A DNA stretch of 64,000 nucleotides from Viridothelium virens (GCA_010094025.1 ML991812.1:1-64000); one strand, 5' to 3'; shown: positions 1-10,183, numbered from the stretch's first letter. The notes: a model not told the origin generated them from the letters alone. Translations and numbers: made by a program.

Positions 1-79
1 GACATCTCTGCGCATCTGCTGCAGCAATCGCCGACCGAAAAGCTTCAGAATCCGTGGAGTTATTCGCGTTCGAAGACAT
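1..79 (-). CDS. 5' end of an unknown gene running off the left edge
   Basis: On the minus strand an ATG at 79-77 opens a frame that stays open to the window edge (26 codons, beginning MSSNANNSTDSEAFRSAI). It is rich in Ser, Asn and Ala, and reads like a disordered fungal N-terminus. It lies about 140 bp from the start of the divergently transcribed GH105 gene, so the two would share a promoter. Nothing can be said about function, and it may be a chance open frame. The call rests only on the ATG and the open frame. Confidence 0.3.
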   Translation of the reverse strand, partial: MSSNANNSTDSEAFRSAIAAADAQRC

Positions 80-219
80 GGCCAAATCGTGAATTTTGGG
101 TGTGCAGGTGGTGGGACCGTGCAGGTGGTGGGGAAAACCCATAGTCTAGGACTAGCGCGTGTTCCTCTACAAGTCGTCCGTCTCCCACCAATAATTTTTT
201 TTGGTGTATCACTGGTGAG

Positions 220-1742
220 ATGATGGTGACAATGGCTGGCAGGAAGTGGGCATTAGTACTTTGCTGTACTTTAGCATTCATTGGGACTTCCTGTGCAACT
301 TCTGCAAACCGCGTTGTGGATGCCAGGAATTACTCAACGTGGATGCTTGATAGCATTATTGCCAATGGAAACGGAATTGGCTCCTCCGGCGCAGCAACGT
401 CACAGATCGAGCTGGCATGCATACTCTAAAACACTATAAAATGTCACCCTCGCGAACTAATCTCGTTCTCTCAGGGTGTCTTTCAAGACGCGCTCAACCA
501 GGCGATCAACGATGCCGCCACTACTAATGCACAACAAGCACAGGAGTGGAGTAGCTACTTGCAGCGAAGTATTGCTAGCAGTGGCCCGGCCGGGTTCGTC
601 AATGTGATTGCGGACGTTGCTAAACCCCTTGATCGGTTGAGTATTGGGAGGTCTTTGATCACCGAGTAAGTGGCTTATGTGACTATCGTCTCTGGAAGGC
701 GCTAACAGATCGCCACGCTCTATTAGACAGCTTCAAAGTCCTAACGCAAGCACGCTAGCAGAGATCAAGGCGCTGGAACAATCTGTGGTACACCAGCCGC
801 GCAATGCCAATGGTAAACCCCAGTGACAGCGGTGTAACATGGTGTCTCGCTGGCTGACCCTTTCTGACAGGTGGTCTCTGGTATTATGATAATGTGAACA
901 ACCTGACTGCGTACTCCAACCTTTCCTATCTTGATGGCATGTTTTCCCACGCACCATTCACCATGCTTCTTCCCTCTGTCCTCCCCAATCTTACTGCCGA
1001 TGTCGCCTTCGACGAAGCGCACCTGCAGCTCGACTTGCTATACCACCGCTGCTTCCAAAACGAGACAGGTCTCCTCGTCCACGGCTATGATGCCATCAGA
1101 AGCCATCCATGGGCGAATCCTGTGAATGGCGCGAGCCCCATTGTGTGGAGTCGCAGCTTGGGCTGGTATACAGTTGGCCTCGTGGATTTGCTGGAGATTG
1201 CAATGCGATCCTACTCACAAGAGCAGAACCAAGACGGATCATCGTTGTATTTGCTGCGACAGCGCTTCAATGAGCTTGCCAAGGCACAAATTGCGGCGGT
1301 TACTGCATCGGCGAACACCACAGGAAGGGCCGCGCTATGGCAGGTCGTGACTCAGCCGAGTGCTCAAGGCAATTTTGTTGAGAGTAGTGGTTCTGCACTC
1401 ATTGCTTACGCTTTGGCCAAGGGTGTGCGAACTGGGTTGCTGGACAATGCAGTGAAGGAGAGCGCGGCTCTTGTTGCGACGAAGATGGTGGAGGATCTAG
1501 TGGAGAACTTCGTCATTGAGAACGAAAACGGGACGCTGAGCTTCAATGGTACGAGTAGTGTGGCGAGTTTGAGTGGGAATAAGATCGATTTCGAGGCAAG
1601 TACTGCAGGCCAGAGAACCTTTGGTCATGAGATCTAATGAGAGATGCAGTACTACGTGACCAGACCGATTACCTTGAACTCGCTGATAGGCACGAGCGCG
1701 TTCGTACTTGCTGCCCTAAATGTCGGTGAGCTCCAAGCATAG
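220..1742 (+). CDS. GH105-type unsaturated rhamnogalacturonyl hydrolase, secreted
   Basis: Predicted to release unsaturated galacturonic acid from pectin fragments outside the cell. Inferred exons are 220-414, 475-665, 727-812, 871-1595 and 1650-1742, giving about 429 residues, normal for fungal GH105. The N-terminus is a signal peptide (MAGRKWALVLCCTLAFIG). Family hallmarks are SYLDGMFSHAPF, the YHRCF...GLLVHGYD stretch, and WSRSLGWYTVGLVDLLE in the alpha/alpha-barrel. Introns 1 and 4 start with GC rather than GT (CTG|GCATGC and GAG|GCAAGT), yet reading frame and branch sites (CTAAT before the first acceptor) support both. Without intron 4 the protein would end after about 14 unrelated residues. 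The start at 220 is the first ATG; a second in-frame ATG at 232 would also keep the signal peptide. Family assignment is by motif recognition. Confidence 0.85.
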
Positions 1743-3261
1743 ACAACGTCTCGGAAGAACGAATAGTCAGGAAGAGTGGTGAGACAGGTTGTTCACTTGC
1801 CGATGTACCGGTATCATGTGTGAGCGAAATCGTATAAGAAATGCAATACTCATGTATAGTGTGCAGATGAAGAGAAGAGGACGCCTAAATTTCGATGTAT
1901 AAGTAACGTATCACTAAATTTTATTTTCTCTGTCTCATCTTTAGCTAATCAAACCTTCCCCATCTCTCGACCTTGATTTCCTACCAGGAATCTTGCCTAT
2001 ATGAACTACGCCTCTGCCACTACATCACCACAATAAGACGAATGTGGCTATGGAACCATATTATCTCACGCGTAGACTTTATCACCTAGACTGTATTTCG
2101 TTCTAGCTTTCTTAGTCGAGACTTTCTCTACCGGCTTTTCATTATCTGGGTCGCCGACGAGAACGACCATATTGATAAACGCGGTATCCTTAATAGACAG
2201 CTGACTGATATCGTTGTAGACAACTGCCGAGCCTTGGCTGTATCTAGTGACGCAGAATCTCGTTTTGAAGAATTGTTTATGGGTTCATGTGATGAGCTGT
2301 ATTCAGTCAGTCATCATTACAAACCAGACTAAAGTGACTAGAAGAGGAGGCTTACTTTTGCCAAGTTCTGTCTTTCCTCAGGAGACCCTCTAGCACAGGA
2401 GTCCACCCGAGTATCGGGGTACTGTTCTCAGGGTGCCCACATTCTCATATTATTTCCCGATCCTGGCGGCGATTCGCCATCTCTTTGTGATCCTCAAGCA
2501 CAATCGATCATGGATGATTTATCTATTTTTCAAGCATCGAACCTTCTACATACTGAAGAGCGAATATCACGCTATCGTCCTGGTGGATTTCATCCGGTCA
2601 GTCTGGACGATACCATGTGCATCATAAGTTAGGCTGGGGAGGTCTTTTCACACTTTGGCTTGCTTGGGATGTAAAGTAAGCTCCCTCTCAGCACAGTCTC
2701 TCCACTCCCAGGGTACAAGAACAAGGGATGTCCTGCTAAGAAATTCCCGCCCGACCTAAGAACTCTCCATGATGGCGTGACATCTGATCTCCTAAACAAT
2801 TTGCCGTTTCATCTATTGCTAGTAGGTGGGTCATGCGCGATGGAATTTCATCGTAAAATGACAAAACACGGTAAAGTGTTGCGCATAAAAATCTCCCCAG
2901 CAATGGAGATCCACATGCTCGTCGAAGTTTGAACAGCTGGCTCGATTCGTATTACGGCATATCTTCCGCATCCAGCATCCGTTTTTTACAACAAATCAAC
3001 GACTTCAAGTGACTATACGCAATTGGACTCTGTTATCAGTTTCTTCCTTTGGCTGCTGAACAAAAAATACATTGAGGATTCTTCTTCCTCAGATGCAACT
3101 AATACTAGAAAGGCTGTGCCAAAGGGGGTTCCATTCAAGCTTCTCTCCAGTTACCGAAAACAAGAGATGCGAGAAAATCAAGTCCTTTAAAAAGAGGACT
3201 ATGAGACATGTTTTTTGCTTTGGACTCAACGATATCTTGGAACAGCAGTAGCAACAGCCAC
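1743..3261. other. Intergenic region with one open-frame remnant
   Basis: No complete gene is visible in this 1.5 kb. On the minus strand a frame is open from 2284 to a TGA at 2068-2066 (72 codons). It reads as coding-like sequence ending SLGDKVYA, but it has no ATG-led upstream exon. The minus-strand sequence from 2290 to 2480 shows stops in every frame. It may be the last exon of a decayed gene. Confidence 0.4.
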
Positions 3262-3406
3262 CATGGAGAGCGGTGGTTCTATCGTCGAAGCCGTCAACAA
3301 TCAAATAAATGAGAGGCGAAGCCAAGCGTAAGTCAATGGTTCACAAACTTTTGCACTGGATCTGACCAAACCAGCCAACTTAAACTTAAACGCGCGAGTA
3401 CGCGCA

Positions 3407-3727
3407 ATGACTGATTTGGGTGAAGCAGGGCACTTACCAGACATTCATCATGGCGCAGAAATTTCGATCGGAGACAGCGGAGATTTTGCAGTTATCGACG
3501 GCGGCAAGATCTTGAAATTCCAAGACGAGTGCTTGATTTCTCTCAGCCAAAGCGTTGGGAAAACTACTGTACACTTTGAAAAGGGAGATTATCTTGTAAT
3601 ACGACAAAAAGGCCGATTCAAGTTCAAACGACACAGCAGCGACTTTAAGGGGGTGGATGGACCCCGGTGGCAACAAATTATTCAAAAGCAGGTATTGATG
3701 CTAGATGATGGGGATTCTCTATCATGA
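3407..3727 (+). CDS. Small hypothetical ORF (106 aa), doubtful
   Basis: An ATG at 3407 opens 106 codons with no recognised domain. The composition is charged, with a Lys/Arg/Phe-rich segment near residues 64-74. A second open stretch begins at an ATG at 3262 and reaches a good donor (GTAAGT at 3328), which suggests a two-exon gene. However, none of the acceptors between 3374 and 3445 that I tested joins the two frames. The sequence is AT-rich relative to neighbouring genes. It could be a real lineage-specific gene, a decayed one, or chance. Confidence 0.25.
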   Translation: MTDLGEAGHLPDIHHGAEISIGDSGDFAVIDGGKILKFQDECLISLSQSVGKTTVHFEKGDYLVIRQKGRFKFKRHSSDFKGVDGPRWQQIIQKQVLMLDDGDSLS

Positions 3728-4332
3728 GTCTTTCTGTTGTAGACGTCTTTGAGATTTGACTCGATGCGGTGTACCCAATTGAAGCGCACTAGGTCTCAAC
3801 GTTTGCGACTCATTCACATTTCAATTTAGCTCGTTTATTAATGAAATTGGAAATAAACGTATTTAAGATACTGAACCAGGTGGAGGCGTATAATCTCAAA
3901 AGGGAAATTTGTCTCTCGTGATATTGCTAGTAGCTTACCCGTGACTGCCCTAAGCAAAGGGACAATAGCATCCGATAAGAACTAAATATATTATAATAGT
4001 CTAAAACGCGATTACAAGGAAAGAATTAAAGTATGAACCCATCTAGTTGACTGAGTATAAGAAAAGAAAGAATATTGGAGAAATAATTGAAATAAATCAT
4101 GTAGATGATAGCAAAGTCTTATAATAATTTTAATCGAAATAGATATTTCTTATAGAGTTACATCTACCTGAATATATGAACTATCAAGAAATTCAATATA
4201 TATAATAAATATTCAAGAAAAATAAAGTTATAAACGGCTTGGGATTAGCGATATTATGACACTCAAAGAAATGATTGGAAGAATAAGTTATAGATATATA
4301 TTATATAAAGCACCTAAATAATATTTAATTAC
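3728..4332. other. AT-rich intergenic spacer upstream of the tRNA gene
   Basis: About 600 bp with no open frame of note. From about 3880 to 4330 it is strongly AT-rich with many TATA/AATA runs, unlike the rest of the window. This could reflect RIP-type C-to-T mutation or simple drift next to a Pol III gene. No repeat copy is visible within the window. Confidence 0.5.
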
Positions 4333-4456
4333 GCCCGGTTAGCTGTGAGTTGTAAAAGTAACAATTATAGAAATCACCATACTAACTGTAACTAGCAATC
4401 GGTAGAGCGTGAGACTCTTAATCTCAAGGTTGCGGGTTCGACCCCCGCATCGGGCT
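4333..4456 (+). tRNA. tRNA-Lys(CUU) interrupted by a 51-nt GT-AG insert in the D stem
   Basis: Joining 4333-4344 to 4396-4456 gives a 73-nt tRNA with every standard element. The acceptor stem GCCCGGT pairs with ATCGGGC (one G-U). The D stem is GCTC/GAGC and the anticodon stem TGAGA/TCTCA with loop CTCTTAA (anticodon CUU). The T arm is GCGGG-TTCGACC-CCCGC and the discriminator is U. A T7 run at 4462-4468 is a Pol III terminator. The 51-nt insert 4345-4395 sits between U12 and C13 of the D stem. It begins GTGAGT, contains TACTAAC at 4380-4386 and ends TAG. Only removal of exactly these 51 nt restores a canonical TTAGCTCAATCGG D arm. Nuclear tRNA introns normally lie after position 37; this one does not, and the anticodon loop here has none. 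The insert splits the Pol III A box, so either transcription is altered or the locus is a dead copy. Confidence 0.85.
4345..4395 (+). other. Spliceosomal-type intron inside the tRNA-Lys gene
   Basis: The 51-nt segment has a donor GTGAGT, a perfect TACTAAC branch box 9 nt before the acceptor TAG, and a typical length for introns in this window. It lies in the D stem, so it is not a canonical tRNA-endonuclease intron. Its 3' end (TAG followed by CAATCGG) recreates a shortened A-box-like sequence. Splicing by the spliceosome is inferred from the signals, not shown. Confidence 0.75.
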
Positions 4457-4461
4457 GAAGC

Positions 4462-4468
4462 TTTTTTT
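4462..4468 (+). terminator. Pol III T7 terminator of the tRNA-Lys gene
   Basis: Seven consecutive T residues begin 6 nt after the 3' end of the tRNA, the usual spacing for an RNA polymerase III terminator. This suggests the gene is, or recently was, a Pol III unit. Confidence 0.7.
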
Positions 4469-4902
4469 CCCCCATCTTCTTTTTTAAATTCTATTCCTTT
4501 CTATTTGGTCTTCAGTGCATTTTGATTGTTAGTTCTTACTAATATATAAAGGAGCTGGAAAGTTGTGTTAAAGGATGAATAATTCATCTATTCAGCCTAT
4601 AGACCGACCAGGTTCTATGTCGCGAAGCAAAGGAAAGAGGAAGAGGAAAAGGACACAGAGCACTTCTTCTGGTGGTCTGATCCGATAAAGAACAATCATC
4701 ATGGCGTGTGCATATGATGAAGTTCGCTATTTATCGATGGTAGAGAGGAGACATATCAAGGCGGTTCTGTAAGTTTATGGCACCCCCGTTGAGTCGTTCA
4801 CAAAGCTCAGATGTATCGAACTGCCCCTACAACTGGGATCCGAGTACTATCACGGCCTTATCTGAGCAGTTCAATGGGTACACAACGGCTGTAGCATATT
4901 AT
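4469..4902. other. Intergenic spacer, nothing seen
   Basis: The spacer between the tRNA gene and the 3' end of the SAT4-type gene holds no open frame, repeat or RNA gene that I can support. Confidence 0.5.
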
Positions 4903-6343
4903 CTACAAGCGATCTCCAACATCCGCTCCGAGACTTCTTTCTAGCTCAATTGTCTGCATGGGAAGGCTTTCGCCGCCACCATTTGTTGCCGCCCTCCCAT
5001 AGACTTGACGTACCAGACTGTGTTCCTCGTCCATAGGATAGAATGGTCTTAGTTTCTGGACCTTGGTATGCTGAAACCTATTTTGAGCGCTCAGAAAACT
5101 GTCGGTCTGGTCGCTTGACCCGGAGCGCAGAGACAATAGACCACGGATGCTGGCAATGGTGCTGTATAGAGATTGTCGATTTATGACTGGTCTCAAGGTT
5201 GGCAGGCAGGCACATATTACACCAACACATGGCTCAACGGAGGACCACAGAATAATATCGCCGAGGTTATCTGCTGTGTGTTAATCTCAGTCTCAAATAG
5301 AAAGAAGCATGAAACCATACATGTCAGATCTTCTTGCTCTTCTTGTGATGGGTTTAGATGGATTGCAAGATAGTATAACCTTACTATGCTTGCAACGCAA
5401 ACGCTATAGCTGTATTTAGCGCATGGACTGCTCTAACCAACTACGGTAGGGATTGGGACAACATACAATGCTCCCAATAAGAAGATGCCGCTCACGACCA
5501 GCTTCTGTGAAGGACACATTTGGAGTCGCCAGACAACAAAAAGAGGGAGACAGAGTGTCACGATATCCAAAGTAATCTCCAGGGCAGAGTTCGCAGTATA
5601 CATGTCATCCAAACGTATTGTTCTACCATGTGCATTGGAGCTACCGTGTGAAGCCCAATTGTTGCTTATCGGGATAGTCTGGAAGAGAGTCGCAAAGGAG
5701 AATGTAACAAACCAGGCGAGGACGAAGCCGCATACTATCGAGACAGTGACTTTGAAGCGTGGCGTTGGAAATATCCGTCGGTAGAACAGGAGTATTGACA
5801 GCTTGATGAGAGTGACTGATGTTATGTAAACAAATTGCAGAGCGAAGATAAACTAAGTCAAGTTATTAGCCTCTAAACTCTGCTCATGTATTTTCAATCA
5901 ACGACCTTACCTTGAAAAATACATGAGTCTCTTCTGCTGAAATATCCCTCATATGATGACCGACTCCTCCAGAGATAGCCGCTTCAAACAAATTCGTGAG
6001 TATCTAAGGGCTGAAACAAAGCTTGACGGGGTAGAATGTACCTGCGATGTAGCCACCTGAACCACACAATACGACAAACTATGGACAATTAGAGTTTCTT
6101 AGGTACGGTCAGTTTCAGAGGAGATACCAGAGATATGATGATAAAGTAATCATCGATACTGAGTGATTGCTTTCTTGAACGGTGCGCCAATATGCGAAGC
6201 GAAACAGCCGCGATATCAATCAGATCCAGGACAATGTTCGTTACAACGATAGCAATGGATGATCTAGTCAACATTTTTATGGTGAGTGAGTGAGAATCTG
6301 ATGGTAGCAGAGGTAAACTCAGAAGATTTGATGTGGCGGACAC
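4903..6343 (-). CDS. SAT4/rhodopsin-domain fungal integral membrane protein (PTH11-like class)
   Basis: A seven-helix plasma-membrane type protein of the fungal rhodopsin-domain (SAT4) family, often proposed as receptors; the ligand is unknown. Inferred exons on the minus strand are 6343-6128, 6078-6042, 5981-5911, 5852-5467, 5409-5321 and 5273-4903, giving 389 residues. Family signatures appear in order: SIDDYFIIISL after the first helix, AAISGGVGHHMRDIS, QFVYITSVTLIKLSILLFYRRIF, then FYSVCVASIVRLYYL. They close with VEPCVGVICACLPTLRPVI before a polar cytoplasmic tail. All six exons join in frame through GT-AG introns. The start could also be the Met 23 codons downstream (MLTRSSIAIVV), which sits just before helix 1. 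Confidence 0.85.
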
Positions 6344-7132
6344 AAAGATAGAGTATCACAGGGACTGCTTCAAATAATAGGCCAGAAACCCTTGTCAAAT
6401 CGACGCGATGCAGCAATGTGCCTAGACTTCTCCAGAAGAGATGCCAGGGCTTTCCCTGGAGGCTGGTGTATCGTAGAATATGTGCCTAGAAAGCAGGGTT
6501 CATTTATGCATGGTTGCGGCGTATATGTTTGTCTCATGCCCGGAGTTGATCTCCAGGCGAGATGTTGGGTATGGTCGAATCTGTTTGACCTTGCATGAGG
6601 TACAGGGTTTGCAGTGTGCATCTTCGTCTTATACCCGCAGTTGATCTCTAGACGAGACTGGAGGCAAGCTCAAATCCGTTCAATCTTCCATTTGATACAG
6701 ATATCGAGCGGTAAAACGAAAGATTCGGAATGCTGGTATTGGTTGGCCTGATGCACGTGTACAGTCAACGTGCTGTATTAGCGTGTACCGATTTCAGTAC
6801 ACGGATGGAGGCCCGAGAACAAAGACAGGTTTGCCTGACGGACGATGCATACTCGCCTGAGTTGACGATTGCGTGTTTTGAGCTTAAAAGAAATTTTATA
6901 GCCTTAACGTGATTTACAAGGCGAGACATCGGCACTGGTGTCAATGTACAGGCCAGACTCAAGGTAATAGACTGGATACTGTCGACTTCGCTTGCCAGCT
7001 GAAAGACGGCCCCCTGGGTCCATTAGTACAAGGCATTGTAGTTATATTATAGGCGGTGACAGGTATGCTCCATTCCCCACCCATCCACAGCAGGTGCTCC
7101 ACCGTCAACCCCTGGCTGAAGTCTCTGCAAAT
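6344..7132. other. Gene-poor region with a degenerate tandem duplication
   Basis: Apart from the tandem duplication annotated at 6512-6700, there are only short open frames on both strands with no recognisable domain. No promoter or RNA gene is supported. Confidence 0.45.
6512..6700 (+). repeat. Imperfect tandem duplication, two copies of about 95 bp
   Basis: Copy 1 (about 6512-6605) and copy 2 (about 6606-6700) align end to end. They share landmarks such as GTTGATCTCYAGRCGAGA and a terminal GATACAG/GGTACAG. Many differences are C/T or G/A transitions, as expected from age or RIP. There is no coding potential in either copy. Confidence 0.5.
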
Positions 7133-7800
7133 TTAGATCGGCAGCGCACATAGATGGTTGACGGATGCAATTAAAGCAATGCTTGGTATGCTCGGAAGAA
7201 TCCGAATGTCGGGATGTCCTAGTGCCCTGCTATCAACATGGTGTGGAGATGTGTGACGTTTGAGTGTAGTGTAGTATGTTGAGCCAAAAAGGCGACCTCG
7301 TGAAAGGCCTGTAATCATCTCACGTTGCCTGAAATAGTGTTCAATACGAAGTTCATTCCGGCACAGTTTTGGTCAGAAACACATTGTAAATTGCGGCCCT
7401 GGATAGCTCGCACCAAGCAGTGAATATGGTGTAAAACGGATACTGCACGTATTTCAGACGTTGATACTCCGTAGGATCTCTTCGGGATGACCTTCATCAT
7501 ATTCAGGGGTCCTTAAGGGAGACAAAGTCGCGACCCACTTGCCGAATAAGCCCAGACGCGTATGAAGACGTGAAAATCTTTACCAGGTATGAGACCAGCC
7601 CACGCCTTATCCGTTTCAGGTGTGGGCGCTTCCATATTCAGGTAAAACGTACTTATGCTCAACTCTGGTATCTCCTTCTCTGTTCGCCAGCGGAACATGT
7701 CAACAAGCATGCTGCCAGGGTTTGCCGCCCGTGCGGCTGGGACTGGAAAGCTGGTTCTCAAAATGAATCCTACCGCTGCATAAATCACGCAACCTAGGTA
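7133..7800 (-). pseudogene. UstYa/DUF3328-family remnant
   Basis: UstYa proteins are copper-type oxidases of fungal peptide and mycotoxin clusters, with a motif near Pro-Glu-x-Asp-x-Ala-Trp and two HxxHC motifs. On the minus strand, 7788-7513 carries PTPETDKAWAGLIPGKDF, matching the first motif. The stretch 7500-7315 carries AVSVLHHIHCLVRAIQ, matching the first HxxHC. The second HxxHC is not intact; only a HHVD-like trace is seen near 7240-7220. The frames between these blocks are broken by stops (for example TGA codons near 7500) and I found no intron set that repairs them. No N-terminal membrane segment or start codon is clear. A MITE lies about 100 bp upstream. A multi-exon intact gene with unusual introns cannot be fully excluded. 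Confidence 0.5.
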
Positions 7801-7895
7801 GAGCGGCCCCTCATAGTGCTCGTATATTTTCTCTGAACCACCTCATGGACCTTCAAACGAAGCTCGACGTCACATGAGAAATGGTAGATCATCTC

Positions 7896-8082
7896 CTACC
7901 TTACGGCGGCTGGGGGGTTCCTCAACTGGTAATTAATACAATGTTATTTTGACTTTGCTGTTATGACCTTGTTGGCCCATGTTAACACCGCCTTAACATA
8001 GGCCAACATGGTTATAACAGTTAAACTGAGGTAACATTGTATTAATTACCAGTTGAAGAACCCCCCAGCCGCCGTAAGGTAG
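7896..8082. mobile_element. 187-bp foldback MITE with 51-bp terminal inverted repeats
   Basis: The left arm 7896-7946 and right arm 8032-8082 are inverted copies matching at 50 of 51 positions. The ends read CTACCTTACGGCGG and CCGCCGTAAGGTAG. The inner parts also pair imperfectly (TGTTATGACC and TTAACATAGG stretches), so nearly the whole element is a palindrome. A TA dinucleotide at 7897-7898 and again at 8080-8081 could be the target duplication, as for Tc1/mariner-type elements. In that case the true ends are CCTTACGGCGG. It has no coding capacity, so it would need a transposase supplied elsewhere. No second copy is seen in the window. Confidence 0.85.
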
Positions 8083-8997
8083 ACTGAAGAGTTGGGAAGC
8101 TGACACCATGTTCTCGCGGTGAAGATACTTGAGTTGTAAGAGTAGCATGGTAGCGAACAAAGGCCCAAGCTCAATACTATTCATAGCTGCTCTGAATAAG
8201 CAATGATCATTCAACAGCTACGTCACCCTCTTACGCACCACAGTGATAGACATAATGGTTCAGAACGCACCGACCTGGCGTGCAAGGTGGCGTCATATTG
8301 GTGCTCGGTTCTTTCATGAAGGTAAACGCAGAGCAGATCTATATATCCATTCCATTACTGGACAGTCGGTAATAAGACTCCAGAAAACGCTGAGCTGCAA
8401 TGTAACACCATTCCGTATTTTCGGGACGAGTCCTGGAAAGGTAAATGCAGCCTACGATAACACTGGTCATATCCAATCTATTTACCAAAAGCTACTTCGC
8501 AGACGACGCTGCCAATTTGCTCACGGATTTTGCTCCACCTCGGGGGTAACGTCAATCTTGGAGGGCCAACGTTCGCGATAGAAACAGGGTAATTAGGATG
8601 AAGGACTAGGCTCTCGTTACTAACCAGTAGGGTATGGGGTTGGTGATAAGAGTAACAGCATTAGGATTGAATGAATTGATTTTGGCGCTTGTGCAATTAT
8701 CGTGTCAATCCAGAACAGTACTGTAGTATACATACGTGGCGTTTTATGAGGCTCTCTGGCTTTCATGTTCTTGAATTTTTGTTAGTGAAAAATAAAAAAA
8801 AAAAATTTAGGATCAGATGAACATATAGAGTATGGGTTCAGACTTCTACTGAAGCAAATCGCTTGGATTGGGCATCAATGTAGTAATAGTTCGATCTCAG
8901 ATACTGCCTCACGCACAATTTGAGCTTCCACCATGCAGCCCTAACCCAAATATCTTACATCCCTTCCATCCGTAGCTCACCGTACCAACTCCCTCCT
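8083..8997. other. Intergenic region, no supported gene
   Basis: A 112-codon open frame at 8243-8581 on the plus strand has no recognisable domain and no codon or splice support. An A-rich tract lies near 8788-8806. I see nothing else. Confidence 0.4.
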
Positions 8998-10025
8998 TCA
9001 CCTCCCTCTCCTCCTCTTCTTCTTATCCTTCCCCTTCGGCCCCCTCTGCCCCATCGCTCCCCTCTTCTCCGCAATCTTCGCCGCCCGCGCCTTCCGCGCC
9101 TTCAACGCCGCAAACCGATCCTTCTTCACAAACTTATGCGGACTCACTCGCTGGCGCTCCGGCCCGGTCCCGCTCTCCGCCGCGCGGTCCGGCGCCCGTC
9201 CGATCTCCCAGTTCGCAGCGCGGTAGTGCTCGCGCGGCTGCAACGCCGCGTACGTGGATGTCTTGCTGAGAGAAGGGTCGGTTGCTGTGCCGGAGGAGAC
9301 CGCTTCGTGAGCAGTGGGGAGGGAGGGGATGCCAGCTAGGGCGTCGGATTCGAGCTCTGAGATGGCGGTGGTGTCGGGGTCGATGCGTGGAACGGCGATC
9401 ATGCCGAGGCGGCGGTGGCGGGTGGCGTTGGGGGGCCGTGGGAGGACGTCGTTGCGCTGGAGGACGACGCCGATGTAGCGGCGTTTGGGGTGCAGGTCGG
9501 GATTGCGGTAGTATTTGACGTAGCCGGGTTCGAGCGCGAAGATGGTGTGGTCGCGGCCTATGCCGACGTTTTCGCCTGGGTGCCATTGCGTACCGCGTTG
9601 GCGGAAGATGATGTTGCCTGGGATCACGTATTGTTCTGGATGAAGTCAGGACAAGTCACTGGTGGACTGGTGTGGGAGTATCTGGAAAGGAAGCGGAAGT
9701 GAAGAGATACTGGCTAGACGAGACGAGATATAGTATTGAAGGACATGATGAGTTGATCTTGAACAACTGAGACACGAATATCGTACATACCGCCAGTCTT
9801 TTTGGCACCCAGTCGCTTTCCAGGCCCCTGTTTAGGTCCATTGGCACGACCTTCAGATTTGTGATGCGCATTGCGGACAAAATTAAGGATGGGAGGTGAC
9901 CGCGGCCTTTGAGCAGTTGTAGTAGGCCGGGTGCTGGCAGTGCATGCTGAACATGGCGATCGAGCAGCTCTCGATGCCGAGTTACTTGCTGCTCTGAATG
10001 AAGGGGCAATTCGTGGGAGCAGCAT
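8998..10025 (-). CDS. Mitochondrial large-subunit ribosomal protein bL27m
   Basis: Component of the mitochondrial ribosome large subunit near the peptidyl-transferase centre. Exons are 10025-9791 and 9635-8998, giving 290 residues; the intron is 155 nt. The N-terminus is a Ser/Arg/Ala-rich mitochondrial presequence. The L27 core follows: [40 protein letters not shown] (residues about 54-95, shown here in pieces as [32 protein letters not shown] and [11 protein letters not shown]), then [16 protein letters not shown] long fungal C-terminal extension ends in a Lys/Arg-rich tail. It is divergent from SPC3, with start codons 158 bp apart. The start at 10025 is the first ATG before the presequence. 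Confidence 0.93.
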
Positions 10026-10183
10026 TGAGTCTTGCGCTGAGTCGAAGCTCTTCGCAGAAAGATGGATTGAGGTCGGAGCTCGAATTTTGTCCGCAAGCTT
10101 AAGCTTCAACGTGAACAACGTGGTCTCGACCTCGTCCCTCACCAGGACTCCGGAACCCACGCAACTCCGGACGCAGCGCCAAT
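10026..10183. promoter_or_regulatory. Bidirectional promoter between bL27m and SPC3
   Basis: The two start codons face away from each other across 158 bp, so both promoters and 5' leaders must lie here or overlap the neighbouring transcript. I do not recognise a specific factor site. Confidence 0.5.

Noticed and set aside
4333-4456. Reading the tRNA insert as a canonical anticodon intron or as sequencing noise
   Set aside because: The insert is in the D stem, 51 nt long, with donor, branch and acceptor consensus, and the anticodon loop is uninterrupted.
8998-9702. Plus-strand frames over bL27m (for example 9282-9518 and 9415-9702)
   Set aside because: Shadows of the Arg/Pro-rich minus-strand coding sequence.
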